Source: Pseudomonas argentinensis
GTDB lineage: Bacteria > Pseudomonadota > Gammaproteobacteria > Pseudomonadales > Pseudomonadaceae
Direction of reading: 5' to 3'
Length of the DNA: 64,000 nt
Assembly: GCF_001839655.2 (NCBI RefSeq)
Contig: NZ_CP056087.1
Coordinates: 1,302,001 to 1,366,000, forward strand
Positions 55,701 through 64,000 of the stretch are shown here, piece by piece. How positions within the stretch are numbered: the first letter of the stretch is position 1; each line of letters opens with the position of its first letter. The position numbers and the translations under genes are program-made. The notes below the pieces were generated by a model. The model was given only the letters and a program-made list of their open reading frames with translations. It did not search any database and was not told the origin of the DNA.

Positions 55701-58700
55701 ACCCGATCCGCGCCGTGGCCACCGATGGCACCGGCAACGACAGCGAACTGCAAGTGCTGATCGGCGTGGGTGCCGACAGCAAGCCGGAAGTGCGCGCCCT
55801 CAGCCCGACCCAGGGCAGCCTGTACAGTCAGGACACCCTGAATGTCGACGTGGTGGCCCGCGACGACCGCGCCGTGCATGCCCTGGAAGCCAGCCTGTGG
55901 GCCGAAGGCGGTAGCACCCCGCTGTGGCAGAAACGCGTCGACCAGGCCGCCGGCCTGACCCCCGGCCCGGAAACCGTCAACCGCCTGAGCATCGACCTCA
56001 AGCCGCTGAAACTGGCCAACCAGGAACGCCAGCTGCGCCTGAAAGTCGTGGCCGTGGATGACGTCGGCCAGCCCAGCGACAGCAAGGAGCTGGCGGTCAA
56101 GGTATTGGCCGATACCCTGGGGCCGCGCCTGGCGGTGACCTCGCCGATCCAGGGCGCGCCGTTGTACGCCGGCAACAAGGTGACGGTGAAACTGCGTGGC
56201 GTCGACGACACCAAGTTGGTCAGCCTGGCCGTTCTCAGCGCCGGCAAGACCCTGCACAGCCGCACCCTGACAACCGAGCAGCAAGCCGCCAGCTTTGACG
56301 ACCAGTTCGAATTCACCGTGCCGAGCGAAGGCGAAGAAGTGGTGCTCGAGCTGCGCGGCGAAGACCAGTACGGCAACGCCGCCGCGCCTACCCTGTGGCG
56401 CTTCCCGCTGAGCAAAGACCTGCCACCGGTGGTCAGCGTGCGTGCTCCGGCGCCGGGTGCGCGGCTGTACGAAGGTGAAGCCTTTACCGCTCAGGTACTG
56501 GCCACCGACGACCGCAAGGTGACCAAGCTGGAGTTCTACCAGCGCACTGGCGGTCAGACCCAGGTGCTCAAGACCATTTCCGGGGCGGACCTGGACAAAG
56601 CTGCCGGCGGCTATATCGGCGCCGCCCTGCGTGTACCGAACAAAGCCGCCGCCGACACCGCCATGGGTGTGCGCGCCACCGACAGTGCCGGGCAGACCAC
56701 TGAAGCACCGTTCGATCTGGAAATCATCGACGACACCGAAGCGCCCACCCTGCAACTTAACAAGCCAGCCGGTGATTTCAGCCTGGAGCCAGGGGCCAGT
56801 TTCGAACTGCAAGGCAGCGCGGGCGACAACCAGTGGGTGGACGCCATCGACGCGGTGTTTATCGACCCGCAGACCAAAGAAGAACACGCCGTGGCCTGGA
56901 CTCTGTTCAGCCGCATGGATCGGGTGGAAACCGTCAAGGTGCCGAACCCCGGCACCCTGGGTGCGGTGCTGGTCGGCCAGCGTTTCTATGCCGACTTCGA
57001 AGCCCGTCTGCGCCTGGCCCCGGAACTCACCCGCCGCTATTCCGGCAAGGTGCTGCAACTGGTGCTGCGCGCCCGTGACCGTGGCGTCAACGAAACCCGC
57101 TCGCCGCTCATCAATGTCACCGTACTGGCAGACGACAAAGGCCCGCAGATCAATATTCAGCAACCGCTCGAGCGCCTGTTCGACCGGCAGAAAACCCAGC
57201 TGCAAGTCAACCTCAAGGACGACACCGCCGTCGCCTCCTATGAAGTACGCCTGCTCGATGACAATGGCCGCAACGAAGTGCTGGCCCAGGCCACCGGCCT
57301 GAGCGAGGCCGAAGTCAATGTGCCGGACAGCGGCGTGAAAGAAATCGATATCGAGCGCTACCGTCCGCAAGCCGAGCCGATTGCCCTGACCCTCACCGTC
57401 AAGGCCACCGACCTGCTGGGCAACGAGAGCCTGCAAACCCGGCGCATCCTGATCCAGAGCGACCAGCCGCCGAAGTTGGCCTGGCGCGACGCTTCGCCAT
57501 CGGCCCAGCAGGAACGCGGCCAGCCGTTGCGCGGCAGCCTGCAAGTGACCGATGACTACAGCGATGGCAGCGTCAATGGTACGGTTGAACACCTGCTGGT
57601 GTTCAGCTCCCTGCGAGATTTGGACAGCGCTCGCCAGGCCAAAGGCCTGGCCCTGAAAAAAGACAACCGCAACATCCCGCAGTTGGCCTTCGACTACCCC
57701 GAAGCAAGCAACTGGCAAGGCGCGCTGCTGTATAACGAAAAACCCTTCCTCAGCGTCAGCAATGGCCGTATGACCCTGCAGGGTGGCGAAGAGTCCAAAG
57801 CACCGCGCAGCCTGAAAGTGGGCGAGCAGACAGGCAGCTGGGAAGTGGAAACCTATTCGCGCAACCTCTGCCAGGTGCGCCCGGCCACCCGTGAAGTGCA
57901 GGCCGTCAATGGTCTGCTCGACCTGCAGGCGCTGACCACCGACGATACCACCCGCCTGGTACTGCGCCCACGCAGCGGTGCGCCGGCCTTTATTCGTGAG
58001 CTGCAATTCACCCTGCAGGAATCGGCTGCCGCTGACGTCACCGCCGCCAGCGGTGCGCGCATGCCAGGCCGCTACGCCCTTAGCCTGCTGCTGCAAGACG
58101 GCACCGGCAGCGCGGCGCAAACCGCCTTCCTGCAACTGGCGCGCAGCGGCAGCCAGGGTCAGACCGAGCAGAGCTTCGCCACCCTGATGCCGCTACCGGT
58201 GGAAGCCCAGGGCACCAGCGTGACCCTGATTGGTTTTGCCACCGACCGTTTCTCCCACGAGCGCGGCGAACAGACCCTGAGCGTACTGCTGCAACAGCCG
58301 TTGAGCCTCGACGAACAGGCGCCTAGCGCGCGCCTGGTCAGCCCGGTTGCTGGCACCGTGGCCATTCCGATGCAGCAGCTGGACCTGAAACTCGGCTTCA
58401 GCGACGACAGCCTGGCGCTGAAAAGCCTGCGCCTGCTGGAAAACCGCAGCCGCACCGTCCATGACCTGGGCGTGAGCTATGGCCAGACAAGCTGGCAAGT
58501 GCCGTACAGCGTGCCGAAGGGCTTCACCAGCGGTGAGCTGGAGCTGACCCTGATCGCCGAAGACTTCAGTGGCCGCAGCAGCGAACACAGCCTGATCTAT
58601 CCGCTGCAAGCCAACGAAAAACCGCAGCTGACCTTTGCCGGCTTCAACACCTACTGGGTCAACGGCCACTACGAAAAAGCCCTGACCGACCCGGCGCGCA

Positions 58701-61700
58701 TCAACTACGGCGAGTTCTGGGTGCGCATCAACGAACGCTTCCGCCTCGACACCACCCTGCGGGACGACGCCGGCCTGGCCGCCTACCGCATCGTGCGGTT
58801 GAAACGCGATGGCAGCGTGGCGGCGGTGGTCTACGAGCGCAGCTTCCAGGTCAACTGCCCGACGGCGCCGCCGCTGTTGGCCGACGACAAGACCGAAGTC
58901 CTGTTCGACCAGACCGAACCGACCGAATACCGTCTGGAACTCACCGACACCTACGGCAACCTGGCCGAGCGCACCTTCCTGGTCCACCCGCTGACCAACG
59001 TGGTGCCCGAAGTACGCATTACCGCTCCGGCTGAAGACCAGGAAATCGTTGCCGGCACCTTCCGCATCCGCGTTGGCCTGGTGGCCGCCGATGACCGTCT
59101 GCTCACTGATTCGCGCCTGAAAGTATTCGCCAACGGCGTACCGCTGCCGGTGATGGGCTCGGCGGCAGGCGCAGCCGGTGGCGAGCTGGTGGTAGACGCC
59201 GCGTTTGCCAGCATTCACGACAGCCTGCACGCCAACTACGACGCCAGCATCGCCGATGACTTTGGCCGCCGTAACAGCCCGTACGCGCTGCAACGCACCT
59301 TTGTGCTGGAAGTGCCCCAGGGCCTTATCCGTCACAACGAAACCCTGAAACTCACCGCGCAGATCGAAGACTCCGATGGCGCCGTCGGCCTGTTCGACCG
59401 GCAGATCAAGGTGATGGCTGACCAGATCAAGCCCGAGCCGCTGATCAAGCGTCCGGTGGCTGGTTTTGGCGCGCCTGAGGACAGCGATTTCACCGTGGCC
59501 TTCCAGGCCTACGACAACGTCAAGGTCAATCGCCTGACCCTGTCGCGCGCCTATGGCGTGCTGAAAAACGACGGCACCTACGTCAAGCAGAACTTCACCC
59601 TGGTACGCAGCATCGACGGCATTCCGGCTGACGACTACGAGCCGGTCACCACGCTGAATATCGACACCCCCGAATACAACCAGCTGATGCACGTCGACCG
59701 CCTGTTCACCATCTTGCAGGGCTTTGGCCTGGCCAGCAGCGATGTGAAACGGGTGGATGTGCTGCTCAAGGTCGAAGCCTTCGATGCTGCCAACAGCCAG
59801 GCCTACGAAGTGGGCTACCCGGTGCATCCGGATCAGCGGCCAACCCTGGACGTGGCCGAGCCGGCGCCGGGTGCCAAGGTCGTGGAAGGCAACCCGCTGT
59901 ACGTCAACGTTAAGGCGTTCGACGACGTGGGCATCGAGTACGTCAATATCATCGCCACCTACGGCAATGGTCAGACCCCGTATATCCAGCGCCTGCGCAC
60001 CTCGCCGTACAACTTCATGGTGCCGGTGCCGGCCTTCGATACCGCCAATCCGGACGCCAACCGCATCCACCTGGCCATCGAGGCGGTGGACACCTATGGC
60101 GTAGCGCACAACGATCTCGACGCCCACCGCGCCGAAGAAAGCCTGGACGTGGAAATCATCCGCGACCAACTGCCGAGCGTGGTGATCGCCACGCCAAAAG
60201 ACGGCGCCGAAAGCACCGAAGGCCAGTTGCTGCTGGTGGAGGTCAACGCTGTCGATGACGTCGGCGTGGACCGCGTGGTGCTGAATATCGCCGGCTATAA
60301 AGGTGGCGACCGCAGCCTTACCGATATGGTCTTCCCCTACGAATTCCTGGTGGAAGTGCCCTATGGCCAGGCCGGCACCGACCTCAGCCTGACTGCCAGC
60401 ACCCTGGAACGCCGTGCCGACGGTAAAGGCCGCAGCGTCAGCACCGCGCAGCCAGTGAAAGTGCGCGTGATCAAAGACACCAAGGCGCCGCAGCTGACGG
60501 TGAAACTGCCGTTGGCCACTGGCGCCAGCGTGGCGGAAAAACGCAACCTGCCGTACCAGCTGGAAGCGACCGACAACGTTCGCGTCGGCTCGGTCAGCCT
60601 CGGCCTGTACGCCGACCGTAACGGCGACGGCACCTTTGCCGACAACGAGCGCGTGGCCGACCGCCTGCTGCTCAGCGGCCCCTACATCGGCAACCTGCCG
60701 GTGGGCAGTATCGCCGACTACCTGGGCCGCACCACCGACCTGCCCGAATCGCTGCCCTTGCAGCTGCGCGTTACCGCCCGCGACCCGAGCGGCAACGAAG
60801 CCAAGGAAAACATCGGCGTCAATCTGCTGCGCAACCAGCCGCCGGAAGTGAATGCCATCAAGCTCCTGGATGCGCGCGGTTTTGCCATGGGCGATGTCAC
60901 CGAGCTCACCGAAGGCCGCGGCATCGTGGTGCAAGTGCAAGCCAGCGACGCCGAAGTGGGCGTGGACGCTGCTGCGCTCTATTACTCCATTGGCGCTGCC
61001 GGTGCCGAGCCGAAATTCCAGGCCCTGGGCGAAGATTCCGCCGCGCCGTACCAGTTCCACTTCAAGGTTCCGACTGGCCGCGTTGACCAGGTGCTGCGCC
61101 TGCGCGCCAAGGCCCGTGACCTAGACGGCTACGAGTCGGGCTTCGTCGATCTGCCGGGCAGCATCAAGATCAAGGCCGACAAGGCGCCGAACGCGCGCAT
61201 CGTCAAGCCGGACAACGACAACGCGGTGGTGATCGACGGCGAAGACGTCGAAGTGTTTGTCGAAGCCTTCGACGACCTCGGTCCGGAAGGCATCGACCAC
61301 GTGACCTTCTATGTCAACGGTGTGCCGGTCACCAGCACCGAACAGAGCTACGGTCAGCAGATCGGCAGCCATGCCCAGGACCACGTGTACCGCGCGCTGA
61401 TCGCCGCCCCCGCCGGGGTCAACGGCTTCACCGTGCAGGCCATCGCCTATGACGTGCTTGGCCAGGCTGGCGAGTCGCAGATCGTGCGGGTCGGCAAGCT
61501 GGAAGACACCGTGGTACCGCGCCTGGGCGTGCTCTACCCGATTGATAAAGACGTGCTGACCATGGGCGAAAGCCTGCGCGCGGTGGCGTCCATCGAAGAC
61601 ATGGGCGGCGCCATCTCGGAAGTCAGCATGCTGTGGAGCCGCGAGTACCAGACCGAGGCCGGCGAATGGAAAGTCGCCGACCAGTACCCGCTGAAACTGT

Positions 61701-64000
61701 TCCGCGATGACACACGCGCCAACGGCGACACCACGCCGGTCAGCGACCCGGACAAGCATTACTTCATCTATTGGGCCGACTTCAGCCAAGGCGATGTGCT
61801 GCGCCGCACCGGCCTGCGCAACGAGCGCCTGCATGTGCTGACCAAAGTGGTTACGCCCAACCACACCGTCACCCGCGACACCTACCACGAAATGGGCTGG
61901 CCGATCAGCGAGCGGCGCTTTATCGCCCCGCAGAGCGGCGACCTGGTATCGGCGAAGAAGGTGAATTACACCGCCGTCGACCAATACCGCGCCCTGGACC
62001 GCGCCGGCGCGATGGTCGCGGCCTGGTCGACCATCGACCCGCTGCGCATCGAACAAGGCCTGGGCCTGCTGAGCAAAACCGAAGCCCTGGCCGGTAACGC
62101 CCCGGCGCGCACCGGTATCTTCATCATGGATGCCGTGGACGAAGCGCAGAGCAACGGCAGCGGTGATTTCTTCGCCTATTCGCCACTGCTCAACGGCGCG
62201 GCGGAAATCTTCAACGGCAGCATCGGTGAGTTGGTCACCGACGAGAACATCGTACTGGCCGGCAAGTCCGGCATGACCGGCGGCAACTGCCAGTCAGACC
62301 TGGGCAACTGCAATTTCGTCGACCAGCTGACCAGCGAAATCAAGAAAGACTGGCACGGCGGCGACACCCCGAGCGAAGGCACCGGCGCCCTGTACCTGGA
62401 CAACAACGCCGGCGAGCTGCTGCTGTTCGGCCAGAAGAACGGTGACGGCCAGTTCGGCCTGCCGTACCTGCTGCTGGGCCGCGTCGATATGCCGTACCCG
62501 GATGTGTATGGCCTGACCCGCAGCGGCAACCTGGCCCTGGTGGCCAACGGTAACGGAGGCGTGCAGGTGATCGACGTCACCAACATGACCGCGCCGTACC
62601 ACGTCGGCTATATCAAGCCCAACGGTTCCGCCCGCGACGTCAAGGTGCGCGGCCATTACGCCTATATCGCCGCCTCGGAAGAGGGCGTGGTGGTGGCCGA
62701 CCTCAGCACCCCGGCCATGCCGATCGTGGCCAAGCTCGACACCCTTGGCGTGGCCAACCGCCTGAACCTGGTGGGCAACCAACTGTATGTCACCGACATG
62801 GCCGGCAGCGGCGAGAGCGCCCGCCTGAGCCGTATCGATATCAGCGAGCCGGACCAGCCGCGCGTGGTGCAGGTGGTGGAAATCGCCCCGCATCGCCCGG
62901 ACCAGACCCCGGATGGCCTGTATGACGTGCATGTGTCGGGCAACCTGGCCTATGTCACCGAACTGCTCTCCGACCAGGAAGACAAACCCTCGCAAAGCCT
63001 GGTGCAGATCATCGACCTGGCCCGCGTTGGCCAGAGCGGTGTGGACGCCACCGTACCGGTGATGGTGCAGCGCAATGCCACTCTGGATAACTTCGGCGTG
63101 CGCGGCGTTACCCTGGCCCGTGGCGCCATCCAGGTGGCGGCTGGCAAAGGCGGTATCGGCCGTATCGACCTGCCGGCGCTGACCGTGCTGCAACACAGCC
63201 CGCAAGTGGGCGAGACCGATATCAGCACCCAGCTGCCGCAGGTGCTGATCGAGCTGTCCGCCGTGCTGCCAGGCGACACCAACCTCAGCGACTACGTGCA
63301 GGTGCTGGAAGGCGATGCGCAGATCGGCCGGGATGTCACCGCGCAGTTCGACCTGTCCTTCGCCCCGCGTGGCACCGACACCACCAAACGCCGTATCCAG
63401 CTGGTGCGCAAAGACGGCCAGAACCTGCTGCCGCGCCAGCGCTACTACGTGCGGATCAAGCAGGGCGTGAAACCGGTTACCGGCCAGCCGCTGGCCTCCG
63501 ATTACGTGTTCACCTTCAGCACGGCCTCGGCTGATGCGCAGTACCCGGACATCATCAGCATCTGTACCCGTGAAAGCGCCGACCGCCATGGCTGCGTCAA
63601 CGTCGGGGATGTGCGCGGCGGTACGCAGGTGGTGGTGCGCGGCAGCAACTTCGGCGAACAGCCACGCCTTTCCGTGGGCGGCGAGCCGCTGGTGGTGGAA
63701 AACCGTGTGGTGGATGCCGACACCGGCATCGTCACGATCTACGCCAAGACCGTACCTAACTACCCAGGCCCGGCCTCGGTCACCGTCACCACCGCTGCCG
63801 GCCTGAGCGACACCGTGCTTGGCGGCTTTGTATTCGTCGATGAACTGTCGATTTCCCACCTGACCCCAGCCGTGGTGCGCGTGGCGCAGACCGGCAAGAA
63901 CGATCGCGTCGATCTGGTGGGCAAGGGTTTCCACGCCGGCATGACCCTCACCGCCTACAAGAGCGGCGAGCCGGGCACCGCCAAGACCTTCAAGGTCGGC
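52736..64000 (+). CDS. Giant exported Ig-like repeat protein with LVIVD and IPT/TIG domains (3' end outside window)
   Basis: One frame stays open for 3755 codons from the ATG at 52736 to the right edge; an in-frame TAA lies just upstream, and an ATG at 52754 is an alternative start. The first 33 residues look like a Sec signal peptide (LAALFVLASPGAFA, cut before EAEF). Most of the protein is a long tandem array of diverged Ig/cadherin-like modules, each with a core such as ASDDVAVKSVEFWLDD (about residue 479), ATDDLGLRQVDFYVND (about 810) or FDDLGPEGIDHVTFYV (about 2843), often beginning with AP-x-V and a PxxG turn. From about 3248 to 3479 there are LVIVD-type propeller repeats (GGVQVIDVTNMTAP, EEGVVVADLSTPAMP), then an SbsA-like Ig domain (about 3500-3600) and an IPT/TIG domain (about 3626-3701). 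Few cysteines. Likely secreted or surface-attached; function unknown. Its neighbour gspC-gspD suggests type II export. Confidence 0.9.
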   Translation, partial: MELNANMVHGCCSLGFRRTLAALFVLASPGAFAEAEFDIRSAAALGSAGSASDYVLAVTDCRQLAEVTIVATSQRLLPIDAARDSNAPNSCSFTFRIDGATALQPAVKLKFADGTQQDYSETFQQERQAPELQLTQLAIESSDSEQFLVASFDAADDVDLSYVSFTLTGLRASDLRAAGGVVSRAEQTAFLRMPQGVRVFPRTDGQRSYTLRQRLDQPLSADEVARNALVMVQAVAVDASGNQNSYSDIRFIGDNVDEAARSISVHPDRLLFSDALQSARLVPEVDFEFRGVTPLAGLGTGVSYRSGDTSKVWVSAEGVVYPLAETAGQAVPVYVSYPGLAEISLPVNVDFTRKLVSLRYEGQAAGQPLVLPRLNGFQSLPNLIAVFDDGSEAPLADSLAVELTLPTGSDGVLERNAQGQLLARAQIPASSPLTLQARLQRYPEIGVELPVAAEDAAPTVELQPEATIAVGAVLELNATASDDVAVKSVEFWLDDNLVGRRLSPPYALSLPIEQELEGRTLRLRAVAFDGTGKSQSTAERPVKVVAKASPQVPAFVFETPVDAQRVIENSPLRAVIAVNLGTLPDIEYQSGISLVEYFFDGRKVGETSFPAFEQRPQQADPKKIDMVEIWQATLQVPEISVRETSIGLSARVHAANGGVTDAPARLLRILENQKPIARITQPAAGSIATVGQTMAVTVEASDDTLDAGTDIFLQVNGTEVGSYRHVVDNFDGNAFGLRSTSHTFQLPIKAEWLGRTLELRAQAVDLHQQSNLSEPLLLPVKGDQAPTVSMSYPVEGAHLVSGQPVEFRANATDDLGLRQVDFYVNDKLIGSDLRAPFSVVYQAPPGVESETPLVLHAIATDSATQTARSPSVNVTLGKDEDDPVLNLASPAISVSDAGQDLAPVVENSTFVLKFTGYDNVGVERLELYGVVKEAGVGYRLTGNLNDRLSSVDGDLTVQQIPGALKAYSAIKVVSAPTFKRLDGVRYDRYPIRAVATDGTGNDSELQVLIGVGADSKPEVRALSPTQGSLYSQDTLNVDVVARDDRAVHALEASLWAEGGSTPLWQKRVDQAAGLTPGPETVNRLSIDLKPLKLANQERQLRLKVVAVDDVGQPSDSKELAVKVLADTLGPRLAVTSPIQGAPLYAGNKVTVKLRGVDDTKLVSLAVLSAGKTLHSRTLTTEQQAASFDDQFEFTVPSEGEEVVLELRGEDQYGNAAAPTLWRFPLSKDLPPVVSVRAPAPGARLYEGEAFTAQVLATDDRKVTKLEFYQRTGGQTQVLKTISGADLDKAAGGYIGAALRVPNKAAADTAMGVRATDSAGQTTEAPFDLEIIDDTEAPTLQLNKPAGDFSLEPGASFELQGSAGDNQWVDAIDAVFIDPQTKEEHAVAWTLFSRMDRVETVKVPNPGTLGAVLVGQRFYADFEARLRLAPELTRRYSGKVLQLVLRARDRGVNETRSPLINVTVLADDKGPQINIQQPLERLFDRQKTQLQVNLKDDTAVASYEVRLLDDNGRNEVLAQATGLSEAEVNVPDSGVKEIDIERYRPQAEPIALTLTVKATDLLGNESLQTRRILIQSDQPPKLAWRDASPSAQQERGQPLRGSLQVTDDYSDGSVNGTVEHLLVFSSLRDLDSARQAKGLALKKDNRNIPQLAFDYPEASNWQGALLYNEKPFLSVSNGRMTLQGGEESKAPRSLKVGEQTGSWEVETYSRNLCQVRPATREVQAVNGLLDLQALTTDDTTRLVLRPRSGAPAFIRELQFTLQESAAADVTAASGARMPGRYALSLLLQDGTGSAAQTAFLQLARSGSQGQTEQSFATLMPLPVEAQGTSVTLIGFATDRFSHERGEQTLSVLLQQPLSLDEQAPSARLVSPVAGTVAIPMQQLDLKLGFSDDSLALKSLRLLENRSRTVHDLGVSYGQTSWQVPYSVPKGFTSGELELTLIAEDFSGRSSEHSLIYPLQANEKPQLTFAGFNTYWVNGHYEKALTDPARINYGEFWVRINERFRLDTTLRDDAGLAAYRIVRLKRDGSVAAVVYERSFQVNCPTAPPLLADDKTEVLFDQTEPTEYRLELTDTYGNLAERTFLVHPLTNVVPEVRITAPAEDQEIVAGTFRIRVGLVAADDRLLTDSRLKVFANGVPLPVMGSAAGAAGGELVVDAAFASIHDSLHANYDASIADDFGRRNSPYALQRTFVLEVPQGLIRHNETLKLTAQIEDSDGAVGLFDRQIKVMADQIKPEPLIKRPVAGFGAPEDSDFTVAFQAYDNVKVNRLTLSRAYGVLKNDGTYVKQNFTLVRSIDGIPADDYEPVTTLNIDTPEYNQLMHVDRLFTILQGFGLASSDVKRVDVLLKVEAFDAANSQAYEVGYPVHPDQRPTLDVAEPAPGAKVVEGNPLYVNVKAFDDVGIEYVNIIATYGNGQTPYIQRLRTSPYNFMVPVPAFDTANPDANRIHLAIEAVDTYGVAHNDLDAHRAEESLDVEIIRDQLPSVVIATPKDGAESTEGQLLLVEVNAVDDVGVDRVVLNIAGYKGGDRSLTDMVFPYEFLVEVPYGQAGTDLSLTASTLERRADGKGRSVSTAQPVKVRVIKDTKAPQLTVKLPLATGASVAEKRNLPYQLEATDNVRVGSVSLGLYADRNGDGTFADNERVADRLLLSGPYIGNLPVGSIADYLGRTTDLPESLPLQLRVTARDPSGNEAKENIGVNLLRNQPPEVNAIKLLDARGFAMGDVTELTEGRGIVVQVQASDAEVGVDAAALYYSIGAAGAEPKFQALGEDSAAPYQFHFKVPTGRVDQVLRLRAKARDLDGYESGFVDLPGSIKIKADKAPNARIVKPDNDNAVVIDGEDVEVFVEAFDDLGPEGIDHVTFYVNGVPVTSTEQSYGQQIGSHAQDHVYRALIAAPAGVNGFTVQAIAYDVLGQAGESQIVRVGKLEDTVVPRLGVLYPIDKDVLTMGESLRAVASIEDMGGAISEVSMLWSREYQTEAGEWKVADQYPLKLFRDDTRANGDTTPVSDPDKHYFIYWADFSQGDVLRRTGLRNERLHVLTKVVTPNHTVTRDTYHEMGWPISERRFIAPQSGDLVSAKKVNYTAVDQYRALDRAGAMVAAWSTIDPLRIEQGLGLLSKTEALAGNAPARTGIFIMDAVDEAQSNGSGDFFAYSPLLNGAAEIFNGSIGELVTDENIVLAGKSGMTGGNCQSDLGNCNFVDQLTSEIKKDWHGGDTPSEGTGALYLDNNAGELLLFGQKNGDGQFGLPYLLLGRVDMPYPDVYGLTRSGNLALVANGNGGVQVIDVTNMTAPYHVGYIKPNGSARDVKVRGHYAYIAASEEGVVVADLSTPAMPIVAKLDTLGVANRLNLVGNQLYVTDMAGSGESARLSRIDISEPDQPRVVQVVEIAPHRPDQTPDGLYDVHVSGNLAYVTELLSDQEDKPSQSLVQIIDLARVGQSGVDATVPVMVQRNATLDNFGVRGVTLARGAIQVAAGKGGIGRIDLPALTVLQHSPQVGETDISTQLPQVLIELSAVLPGDTNLSDYVQVLEGDAQIGRDVTAQFDLSFAPRGTDTTKRRIQLVRKDGQNLLPRQRYYVRIKQGVKPVTGQPLASDYVFTFSTASADAQYPDIISICTRESADRHGCVNVGDVRGGTQVVVRGSNFGEQPRLSVGGEPLVVENRVVDADTGIVTIYAKTVPNYPGPASVTVTTAAGLSDTVLGGFVFVDELSISHLTPAVVRVAQTGKNDRVDLVGKGFHAGMTLTAYKSGEPGTAKTFKVG

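Noticed and set aside
55637..61060. Two very long antisense frames (832 and 955 codons) under the giant gene
   Set aside because: The plus strand shows continuous Ig-like modules throughout, while the antisense products have no domains or signal sequences; they result from GC-rich codon bias.

Overview
The window looks like a chromosome segment of a high-GC gamma-proteobacterium of the Pseudomonas group. The order xseB-ispA-dxs ... cobalamin-binding protein-small membrane protein-ribA matches a block I recall from Pseudomonas aeruginosa, Gcd, PrfC, GabP-like and TopB are typical pseudomonad proteins, and several pseudomonad-style intergenic palindromic repeats are present. Species cannot be fixed from the sequence alone.

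Region 1 (1-10115) is a surface-polysaccharide (O-antigen-like) cluster, AT-richer by eye than the rest. A plus-strand set (partial TPR membrane protein, family 2 glycosyltransferase, small AlbA_2-like protein, frameshifted flippase) converges on a minus-strand operon (wbpA-type dehydrogenase, two GT-B glycosyltransferases, wecB-type epimerase, methyltransferase, family 2 glycosyltransferase).

Region 2 (10453-29340) is mostly core genome: gcd, a type VII MntA/HepT toxin-antitoxin pair, prfC, a DUF192 protein, ribA, a cobalamin uptake set (BtuF-like protein, btuB under a cobalamin riboswitch), an AI-2E family transporter, dxs-ispA-xseB, topB (with a LexA-like box) and a GABA-permease-like transporter. 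A 328-bp MITE-like palindromic element follows (29372-29699).

Region 3 (29755-41437) is catabolic: a sugar-acid locus with XylD- and XylX-like dehydratases on the minus strand, and a LysR regulator, MFS transporter, SDR dehydrogenase and FAH-family hydrolase on the plus strand. Two near-identical operator/promoter arrangements suggest one LysR protein controls both arms. A TAXI-type TRAP transporter follows.

Region 4 (41525-49501) has an orphan polyamine-type binding protein divergent from a LysR regulator, then a compact operon FMO-like flavoprotein / RidA-family protein / DUF1028 protein (frameshifted) / ArgE-like deacylase, probably for catabolism of an unidentified nitrogen compound, and a membrane diguanylate cyclase.

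Region 5 (49736-64000) has a CAU-anticodon tRNA, a type II secretion pair gspD-gspC, and, divergent from it, an enormous exported Ig-repeat protein (at least 3755 residues, running off the right edge). The giant protein next to an isolated secretin/GspC pair, the FMO-Rid-DUF1028-ArgE operon and the dual-branch sugar-acid regulon are the best candidates for undescribed biology. Two genes carry apparent one-base deletions, which may be real or sequencing errors.
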